The notes under the pieces: generated by a model
What the model was told of the DNA's origin: nothing
The model's input: only the letters and a program-made list of their open reading frames with translations
Database searches by the model: none
Source: DAIDKA01 sp963726995
GTDB taxonomy: Bacteria; Pseudomonadota; Gammaproteobacteria; Steroidobacterales; Steroidobacteraceae
Direction: 5' to 3'
Length of the DNA: 64,000 nucleotides
Assembly (NCBI GenBank): GCA_963726995.1
Contig: CAVSEP010000005.1
Span: forward strand, 434,001 to 498,000
Shown here: positions 62,557 through 64,000 of the stretch, piece by piece
How positions within the stretch are numbered: the stretch's first letter is position 1
Layout of the letters: the number at the start of each line of letters is the position of its first letter
Program-made: the position numbers and the translations under genes

Positions 62557-64000
62557 GTGGCATTCCAAGCAAGCTCGCCCGGACGATCAGGGCTGCCGTT
62601 CATGGCGGCGCTCGCGCTGCTGTGCTGCGCCGCCGGGGCCGCGAGTGCCGCCGATGCGCTGCTCGCCGCCGCCGAGTCCGGCGATTCGGCGGCCGTCCTG
62701 GCGCGGCTGGCCGCCAAGGCCGATGCCAATGCGCGCGCGGAGGATGGCACCACGGCGCTGCACTGGGCGGCCTATCACGATGACCTGCCGCTGATCCGGG
62801 CGCTGCTCAGGGCCGGCGCCAAGGTCAACGTGACCAATGACTATGGATCCACCCCGCTGGCCGAGGCTGCCGAGCGCGCCGATCCGGATGCGCTGCAGGC
62901 GCTGCTGGAGGCGGGTGCGGATGTCGAGTCGCCGAACGCCGATGGGCAGACGGCGCTGATGACGGTGGCGCGCACCGACATCGTTGCGGCCGCCAAGGTG
63001 CTGGTGGCCCATGGCGCCAACGTCAATGCCCGCGAGAAGTGGCGCGGGCAGACGGCACTGATGTGGGCCAGCGCGCAGAGTCGTGCCGCCATGGTGCAGT
63101 TCCTGATTGCCCGCGGCGCCCAGGTCAATGCCCGCGCCACGGTGCGGGACTGGCCGCGTCGGGTCACCGCCGAGCCGCGTCCGCAGAATCGTCCGCTGGG
63201 CGGCCTTACGGCGCTGCTGCTGGCGGCGCGCGAGGGCTGTGCCGCCTGCGCGGCCGAACTGGTCAGGGGTCATGCCGACATCGAGATGACGGACCCGGAA
63301 GGCATCACGCCGCTGGTGATGGCCCTCCTCAATGCGCAGTTCGATACCGCGGCCGTGCTCATCCGGGCCGGGGCGAACGTGAATACCTGGGACATGTGGG
63401 GACGGGCGCCGCTGTATTCGGCGGTTGACTACAACACGACACCGCGCGGTGGCCGGCCCGACCGACCTTCCTCGGACAAGACTACCGCGCTGGAGGTCAT
63501 CGATCTGCTGCTCAAGCGCGGCGCCAATCCGGACATGCAGCTGAAGCTGTTCCCGCCGTACCGCTCGCTGGGCCAGGATCGCGGCGGCGATGGCATGCTC
63601 ACCGTGGGGACGACGCCGCTGATCCGCGCGGCCAAGGCCGGCGACAGCGCCGCCATTCAGCTGCTGCTGGCCCATGGGGCGAAACCCGACCTGCCCAATT
63701 CATTGGGCATCACGCCGCTGATGGCGGCCGCGGGCATCGGCTCGACCACCATCGACATCCGCGCGCGCTTTCGCAATGAACAGAAGTGCATCGGTGCAGC
63801 CAAGCTGTTGCTGGCGGCCGGCGTGGACGTGAACGCGGCCAACGGCAATGGCCAGACGGCGCTGCACGGCGCGGCGCAGGCCGGCTGGAGCGCCTTCGTG
63901 CAGCTGCTGGCGGATCACGGCGCTGCCATCGGCGCCAAGGACCACTATGGCAGCACGCCGCTGGATTTCGCGCAGGGCAAGGTCGGCACGTCGGGGCGCC
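62557..64000 (+). CDS. Secreted ankyrin-repeat protein (3'-truncated by window edge)
   Basis: An open frame runs off the right edge; at least 481 residues are visible. After a short leader with a hydrophobic stretch (MAALALLCCAAGAASA, ATG at 62602, or the GTG at 62557) it consists of ankyrin repeats. About ten can be counted, each with a variant of G-TALHxAA and LL-xxGAxVNA (for example GTTALHWAAYHDDLPLIRAL, GQTALMWASAQSRAAMVQFL). Between repeats 4 and 5 there is a non-repeat insertion (TVRDWPRRVTAEPRPQNR). The signal points to the periplasm, where it could bind the DUF1592 or DUF1552 proteins encoded just before it. Too little is seen to judge the C-terminus. Confidence 0.8.
   Translation, partial: MAFQASSPGRSGLPFMAALALLCCAAGAASAADALLAAAESGDSAAVLARLAAKADANARAEDGTTALHWAAYHDDLPLIRALLRAGAKVNVTNDYGSTPLAEAAERADPDALQALLEAGADVESPNADGQTALMTVARTDIVAAAKVLVAHGANVNAREKWRGQTALMWASAQSRAAMVQFLIARGAQVNARATVRDWPRRVTAEPRPQNRPLGGLTALLLAAREGCAACAAELVRGHADIEMTDPEGITPLVMALLNAQFDTAAVLIRAGANVNTWDMWGRAPLYSAVDYNTTPRGGRPDRPSSDKTTALEVIDLLLKRGANPDMQLKLFPPYRSLGQDRGGDGMLTVGTTPLIRAAKAGDSAAIQLLLAHGAKPDLPNSLGITPLMAAAGIGSTTIDIRARFRNEQKCIGAAKLLLAAGVDVNAANGNGQTALHGAAQAGWSAFVQLLADHGAAIGAKDHYGSTPLDFAQGKVGTSGR

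Overview
This is a GC-rich, gene-dense chromosomal window of Pseudomonadota type. My best guess is a Gammaproteobacterium near Steroidobacteraceae/Nevskiales, based on a UrcA-family protein, a DUF6152 protein, DUF1592/DUF1552 proteins, LigAB, PQQ and RND genes, and many secreted esterases. That assignment is inference. I found no rRNA, tRNA, CRISPR array, insertion sequence or phage gene. Most genes are metabolic, and many are secreted.

Region 1 (1-4.4 kb, + strand): the end of an MFS transporter, a type-B carboxylesterase, a TetR-family regulator and an SDR dehydrogenase, with overlapping or short junctions. Region 2 (4.4-13.7 kb, - strand): a tight six-gene operon of carboxylesterase, acyl-CoA synthetase, SDR, bifunctional enoyl-CoA hydratase/3-hydroxyacyl-CoA dehydrogenase, thiolase and acyl-CoA dehydrogenase. 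Together these can hydrolyse an ester, activate the acid and beta-oxidise it. The first two genes each carry an apparent +1 frameshift. Upstream lies an 18-bp inverted repeat over a -35 element. A near copy sits upstream of a second esterase operon at 29.95 kb, so the two probably share a regulator.

Region 3 (14-20.1 kb): SnoaL-like protein, MFS transporter and metallo-beta-lactamase-fold hydrolase (+), then a Dabb protein and an FAD monooxygenase (-), divergent from a DHA2-type exporter. Region 4 (20.1-29.8 kb): carbohydrate locus with a large secreted beta-helix protein, a GH95-type alpha-L-fucosidase, an unusual two-esterase fusion and a CE1-like esterase. Region 5 (30-34.8 kb): marR-MFP-RND efflux operon. 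Region 6 (35.2-40.3 kb): a quinone-oxidoreductase-like MDR enzyme, then a minus-strand operon ligA-ligB-hemN-carotenoid/stilbene oxygenase.

Region 7 (40.5-49.2 kb): an unrecognised one-haem secreted protein, a pair of small secreted proteins (one DUF6152), a DUF1345 membrane protein, PAP2 phosphatase divergent from diacylglycerol kinase, a membrane protein with an overlapping winged-helix regulator, a LytS/LytTR two-component system and a UrcA protein. Region 8 (49.2-55.4 kb): gamma-glutamyltransferase (signal peptide out of frame), MHS-type transporter, a YXWGXW-repeat protein, and a thiamine-diphosphate enzyme paired with a solute-binding-protein-like protein that has no signal peptide. Region 9 (55.5-64 kb): a quinohaemoprotein dehydrogenase divergent from a Tat-exported MBL hydrolase. 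The hydrolase is followed by a di-haem DUF1587/1592/1588/1585-type protein, a Tat-exported DUF1552 protein and a secreted ankyrin-repeat protein that runs off the window. This last block is the best candidate for an uncharacterised exported system.
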